24,266 nucleotides of DNA from the NCBI GenBank assembly GCA_001414345.1, contig LLCB01000536.1, forward strand, positions 1 to 24,266, written 5' to 3'. The notes below the pieces were generated by a model that saw only the letters and a program-made list of their open reading frames with translations, was not told the origin of the DNA and made no database searches. Origin of the DNA: Hymenoscyphus infarciens (Eukaryota; Ascomycota; Leotiomycetes; Helotiales; Helotiaceae). The position numbers and the translations under genes are program-made. Each line of letters opens with the position of its first letter. Position 1 is the first letter of the stretch. Below are positions 19,871 to 24,266 of this stretch, piece after piece.

Positions 19871-20954
19871 AAGTATAGTATTTAATTAAGACTCTAGTAT
19901 AATTAGTAAGATAATAAATATAAGTACTAGTAAAATATATTTATTATAAATCTTATATAATTAATAATATTAGAATGTTATCGGTTAATATATAGTATAA
20001 ATTTATAAGTAATATTATATTATAAAATAATATATATATTAATTAGAAGGTTATTAAGAATAGATTTTAGAAGATAGGTAGTAATATAAAAGGTCTTACT
20101 ATAATATAAATTAATTAATTATAGTATAGTACTATAATAGTAAATAGTATTTATAAGACTAGTTTAGTTTAAGCTCTTAAACTTATCTTAGCTCTTCCTC
20201 TCTACTATAGTAGCTTAAAAATAATATAGATATCTAGTATTATTATCTAAAGTAGGATATATAGTTAGAGTTTAATACTTAGCTAGTATTAGAAGGTAGC
20301 TCTCTAATAATTAAGGTTAATACTTAGTTAGTTAAAATTAAGAGTTTAGAAGATAACTCTCTAATAGCGTATTTTAAGGAATTTATTACCTAGCTAATAG
20401 AACTTAGAATAGAGTTCTAACTAAAACTTATACTATAGTTTATATTTAATCTAGTTTATTAATAGAAGGGTCTTAGATAAAGAATTTACTTATTAGTTAT
20501 TATTAAAGGAATTAATAGCCTTTTCTCTCCTTCTACTTCTATTAGAAGTTACTATCTTAGCTCTAATTATATAGGTTCTTAGGACTATTATTACTATAAA
20601 AAATCTTAAAGTTAATATTATAGTTTCTAGATATATATATATAGAATCTAAAGAGGTAATAAAGAATACTAACCTAGGCTCTTAGAAGAAGTAAGCTAAG
20701 TAGACGTGTTTTAAGGATAGTAAAATAGTCTAGCTATCCTTACTCTTAGATATTAACTTAATCTAACTATTAAATAATTCCTAGTACTTCTCTTTAGAAT
20801 ATAGCTAATTATAGTATATATAACTCTAAGTCTTTTTAAGATTAGGAATATAATAGTAAGTATACTATGTTATAGATCTTTAAAGACTTATAGCCTAAGA
20901 AAATTATAATAGTTTTCTAATTATAGAGATGTTATAGAAAATCTTAAGAAGTTT
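19871..20954. other. RIP-decayed sequence without a traceable frame
   Basis: About 1.1 kb of AT-rich sequence in which I could not follow a single low-stop frame. It contains TA-rich runs (for example near 20030 and 20635) and two related words, agcta.tattagaaggtagctctctaataa near 20283 and a variant near 20345, that may be a degenerate repeat. No RNA gene or intact ORF is seen. Confidence 0.4.
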
Positions 20955-22004
20955 AATATTAAATATATATTTTAGAAGAAGTAGAGCCTCTAGAAAGAAA
21001 CCATCTTTAATAATAGTATATAATCTTGAATACTTATAACTATAATATATAATAATTACTTTATAAGCATCGTCTATAATATATTAGAAGCTATATATAA
21101 GTAGATTATTAATAATATATCTAGAGTATAATATATGATTTTAGATATATAAAACTCGTACTAGAATAGTTATAGATAGAGGAAATATCTATTAAATAAG
21201 GTCTATCTTAGGAAAGGTATTACCTTAGCTTAATTAAGTTTATATACCTCTTAATTTATATAGTTAGTTTTAGTCTCTAGAGTAGATTAGAGTATAATAT
21301 CTTCTTAGTCTTAGTTATTCTTATAACTTTACTTAACTCCTCTATTAAGATAATTATTATAGTAACTACTACTCTATAAGAAATCTTAGTATCTTAGATT
21401 ATAAGATTTATCCTTATATAAGATATATTAATAAATAGAAAAATATAAGAGAGTTAATAGAGTAGACTTTTTAATAGGCTTCTAAAAGGCTAGCTATCTC
21501 TAGTAAACGTACTACCTAGTTTTACTAAATATAGCTTTATTAAATATAAAGAATCTATATATAAGGAAACTAGTATAATAGTACTCTTTCCTAGTTTTTT
21601 AGATTATTATAGTAGTAATAAAGACTAGTAAATAATCTTAGAGATATATAGGTATAAACCTATAGTATATAAACTAGTTATAGTATAAGCTTCCTATTAT
21701 ATACTTAGAGAACCCCTTAGTATATACTCTATATATACTTTTACTTTAAATTTAGCCACGGTTAAGTAGATAAGTAAGTACTAGAGTAGAGTTATAAGAG
21801 TTAAAAGCTTAATTCAAGAGTAAATATACTTAAAAGAAGCTATTAATTACTTACTAAAATTAAGCCTTTAAATATCTAAGTAACCTTTATAAAGTTATTT
21901 TATATATACATAGATCTTTTAAAAAATAGAAATTAAGAATTATAAACCCTTACCTAAGCTAATTATATCTAAAGTAGTATAAATACTAATCCTTTCTAAT
22001 AAAA

Positions 22005-22090
22005 AAGAAAAATAAACCTCTTTATAAAAATAAAAACAAAAATAAAAATAATAATAATAGAACTAAAGGCTAACTAAAAAAAGAGAGGAA
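22005..22090 (+). other. A-rich tract
   Basis: Runs of A separated by single T, C or G (aaaaataaaaacaaaaataa near 22026, then aataataata) make this the most A-rich stretch of the window, followed by aaaaaaagagaggaaaa near 22076. In frame 3 it encodes a Lys/Asn-rich segment. A decayed poly-A tail of a non-LTR element is a possible alternative, but the tract lies inside a continuing low-stop frame and I see no target-site duplication. Confidence 0.5.
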
Positions 22091-23620
22091 AAGATATTAT
22101 ATACTAGGTATTTAAATAGCTTTAAAAGGAAGGATTAAAGCTAAAATAGGTTTTAAATATAGAAGGATTAAATATTAGTAGGTTCTATAAGACTAGAGAA
22201 GAATATGCTAAGTATATTAACATATTAGTTAGCTAAATAGCTTAGAGATAGTTCTTAGAGGTTAGATAGTTAATTAGTATATATCTCTAGTCTATAAGAA
22301 GTTAGCTATTATCTTAATAGATTTTTTCTACTTATAGTATAATATCTATATCCTAAGTAGAGTCTAGCTATATATTCTATTTAATCCTTTATTTCTCTAA
22401 CTTTAATAGCTCTCTATTTCTATATATCTTCTCTTTAGCTTTAACAAAGTTATCGATTTTATTATAATAGTAATTAAAATCTAGATTTAATTAAAGAGCG
22501 ATTATAGACCTAACTTAAAGCGTTTTATAAAAGCCTATAATCCTATCTATCTAAGATTTTTTAATTAAATCGTATTTATATATTTATTAAAGAATAATAT
22601 ACTAAATAGAGAGTAAGAAGTAGTAGAAGGATTACTAGGCTATCTTAGTCTAAGAGAGTTAATAGACTTTAAGACTTTTACTCTAGTATACTTATATAGT
22701 GTCTTTCTAATATATAGAGTCTTATAAACATTTTATTTTAAGCTATATATAATATATATATACTACTTTCTAGATTATAGTAATTAATATACTATTTATA
22801 GTAGTACTTAGAGAATAAACGTGTATATACCTATACTACTACTATATTATAGTAAGAGTTAGATTTAGAGAGTAGTAAAGAAGACGTATACTAAGAGGTA
22901 TAGGGTATTAGCTTATGTAGGTCTTATAATAGGAGAGAGCGTAAGTGATTTTTAAGGTAATATAAATAAATATAAGCTTAAATTAGCTATATTAGAGTAA
23001 TATAAGAAGGAGGAGATAGAAGAGGTAGTAAGGTATTAGTATTAGTAGATTACTTACTTTATTTACTAGATATTTTATATATAAAGTAGTTTTATTATTA
23101 AGGATTAGAATACTATATCCTCTTTAGATAGCTAATCTATATTATACTCTTTAAGAATCTTATATAATAATCTAAGATAGTAAAAAAGAGCTATAACCGT
23201 AGTAGGTCGATAGTAATAGATAGTATCCTTTATAGCTATAATTAATTTAATACTAGTATAAAAATCGTTCTTTAAATTAATTTTAGAAGAGGGAGAGGTA
23301 TTAAAGTATAACTAATCTAATAGGTAAATATTATACTATAAATACTAAGTAAGTAAAAGATTATCTACTAGATAATAAGAAATATAGTAGATAGAGTATA
23401 ACTAGAGAGTACTTACGATTTTCTACTAAATAGAGATCCTAGTACTAGTGTGCTTACCTATATAAAGTCGTAGGTAAATATTTAAGATAACTCTTATAAA
23501 AGCACTTAAGAGAAGGAGTAAGTATAAAGATAATATTATTAAAATATTAAACTCGACTATTATAAGCAATATTAGCTAAATCTATAGCTAGATCTAGAGT
23601 AGCTATATATAGCTTTTATA

Positions 23621-23683
23621 TATTAGTTTAGACCTTTTCAATATTAGCTTAGACCTTTTTAATACTAGTTTAGTATCTTTAGA
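23621..23683 (+). repeat. 21-bp tandem repeat, three copies (ISLDLFN)
   Basis: Units start at 23621 (tattagtttagaccttttcaa), 23642 (tattagcttagacctttttaa, i.e. the same with RIP-type changes) and 23663 (tactagtttag..., more diverged). The period is exactly seven codons. Frame 3 reads ISLDLFN, ISLDLFN, TSLVSLD. Copy 1 keeps tcaa where copy 2 has ttaa, a CA-to-TA difference. Confidence 0.8.
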
Positions 23684-24065
23684 CTAGTTATAATTATTAT
23701 ATAAGAACTACTACTATTAAATCAAGCCTTTTATAAATCGTAGAAGAGTAGGAGTCTACTATACTAATAGAAGTTAATTAAAGAAGAGAAATAAGAGGTT
23801 ATTATATTTTATAGACAGATAAAAAGAAATAATCCCTTTAGTTATCCTTATACTCTATATGATTTAGTAAAACGCGGTTCTAACCTTATATTTCTAGCGC
23901 TAATATAACTAAATATTTAAATTATTATCTTATTCTTTAAACTCTACTAAAGTATATAATAATATAGAAATTTAAAAATAATTTACCTATAATCTTATAT
24001 TTAAAAAGCCTTACTAAAAGAATGATTATTTTAGTATAAGTTAGCTTATAATATAAGCTTACTTA
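23684..24065. other. RIP-decayed sequence, nothing recognisable
   Basis: AT-rich sequence after the large relic. A few CpG-containing words survive near 23740 and 23870-23900, including aaaacgcggtt, but there is no persistent open frame, RNA gene or repeat. It may be the tail of the preceding relic. Confidence 0.4.
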
Positions 24066-24092
24066 CTTCTACTACTTCTACTACTTCTACTA
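24066..24092. repeat. 9-bp simple repeat (CTTCTACTA)3
   Basis: Three perfect copies of cttctacta at 24066-24074, 24075-24083 and 24084-24092, followed by partial ctac units. The tract is all pyrimidine and A on the plus strand. The unit has no CA or TG, so RIP cannot have altered it, which explains the perfect copies. Confidence 0.85.
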
Positions 24093-24147
24093 CTACTTTT
24101 ATACTCTTTTATACTTCTTTTTAATTAATATACCTTTTTTAGAATAG

Positions 24148-24234
24148 TATAAGACTAATACTACTTCTAGTATAAAAAAGTCTACTAAAAAAGCTTTAAA
24201 AGCTACTAAAAAAGTTCTTAAAAAGAAGATCTCT
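24148..24234 (+). pseudogene. Short Lys-rich reading frame at the window edge
   Basis: Frame 1 is open for 29 codons between TAG (24145) and TAA (24235). It reads TSSIKKSTKKALKATKKVLK followed by KKIS. The ATA at 24172 could be a former ATG, giving a Lys-rich N-terminus of the kind seen in histone-like or nuclear proteins, but this is speculation from about 20 residues. The frame resumes after the TAA towards the window end and may belong to a gene that continues outside. Confidence 0.25.
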
Positions 24235-24266
24235 TAAATACGTCTTATAAACGTGTTTCTTAACTA

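Larger units (their letters stand above)
20955..23683 (+). pseudogene. Large RIP-decayed ORF relic, about 900 codons in frame 3
   Basis: Frame 3 can be followed from 20955 to about 23683 without a shift. It includes YKVILYIHRSFKK near 21885-21930, a Lys/Asn-rich segment (KKKNKPLYKNKNKNKNNNR) over the A-rich tract near 22005-22060, and TYTKRYRVLAYVGLIIGESV near 22884-22943. Then come YKLKLAILE*YKKEEIEEVV near 22971-23030, and a basic stretch KALKRRSKYKDNIIKILN near 23500-23555. It ends in ISLDLFN repeats at 23621-23683. In 22874-23340 frame 2 has as many stops (about 18 against 17), so frame 3 is preferred only because it reads more hydrophilic and runs through on both sides. No family recognised. 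Confidence 0.4.
1..24266. other. RIP-saturated AT-rich isochore (fungal)
   Basis: The whole window shares one base signature. Sampled lines hold 20-33% GC. In bases 1-1200 I count 6 CA, 5 TG and about 9 CG dinucleotides by eye, against roughly 50-60 expected for CA and for TG and about 20 for CG from composition. TA dominates everywhere. CpA to TpA change on both strands is the known product of repeat-induced point mutation in Pezizomycotina, and it acts on duplicated DNA during the sexual cycle. CpG is less depleted than CpA, which argues against simple methyl-CpG decay and against the CpG-targeted version reported in basidiomycetes. No stretch escapes it, so I see no unmutated single-copy gene. 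The species cannot be named from this. Confidence 0.93.

Noticed and set aside
22005..22090. Poly-A tail of a LINE-type element
   Set aside because: The tract is interrupted by T, C and G and lies within a frame that continues on both sides. No flanking target-site duplication was seen.
1..24266. Mitochondrial DNA or a naturally AT-rich protist genome
   Set aside because: AT-rich organelle and protist DNA does not selectively lose CpA and TpG on both strands. I also saw no tRNA, rRNA or mitochondrial gene sequence.

Overview
The window looks like an AT-rich, repeat-derived compartment of a filamentous ascomycete (Pezizomycotina) nuclear genome that has been saturated by repeat-induced point mutation (RIP). 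I found no intact gene, RNA gene or CRISPR array. GC is about 20-33% in the lines I counted. CpA and its complement TpG are almost gone: in bases 1-1200 I count 6 CA and 5 TG by eye, where base composition predicts roughly 50-60 of each. CpG is only moderately depleted (about 9 seen, about 20 expected) and TpA is very common. C-to-T loss in CpA context on both strands, more severe than loss at CpG, is the RIP pattern of ascomycetes. CpG-methylation decay and ordinary AT bias do not produce it.

What remains is decayed coding sequence. RIP turns Gln (CAA/CAG) and Trp (TGG) codons into TAA/TAG, and His/Cys/Met/Ala into Tyr/Tyr/Ile/Val. Former ORFs therefore survive as frames dotted with TAA/TAG. 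Reading each frame with those stops as probable Q/W gives these candidate relics (frame = first codon base modulo 3). Plus strand: 238-1360; 3322-6270 in three frame segments; 8930-11595 in three segments; 12508-15190, 15160-16090 and 16091-17830, consecutive and in three frames; 19100-19870; 20955-23683. Minus strand: 1865-1370 and 8200-6560. Several read as Lys/Glu/Gln-rich coiled-coil-like protein. The 12.5-17.8 kb stretch is the longest, with roughly 1,750 codons in only three frame segments. I could not assign any block to a named family. No reverse transcriptase, integrase, RNase H, transposase or helicase signature is convincing, partly because RIP destroys the diagnostic His, Cys, Trp and Met residues.

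The relics carry many short degenerate tandem repeats, often with codon-multiple periods (15, 21, 39, 57 nt). In several arrays the copies differ at exactly the sites RIP would change (CA versus TA, TG versus TA, CG versus TA), so the mutational process can be seen within the window. Other structure includes an array of small hairpins at 17.81-17.93 kb, a CpG-rich patch at 16.09-16.13 kb, an A-rich tract near 22.0 kb and a possible LTR edge near 6.55 kb.

Frame choices are tentative. In this base composition even wrong frames can stay open for 20-40 codons, and in several places two frames have equal stop counts. Nothing here is likely to encode a functional product. The region is best understood as silenced, probably heterochromatic, transposon-derived or duplicated sequence.
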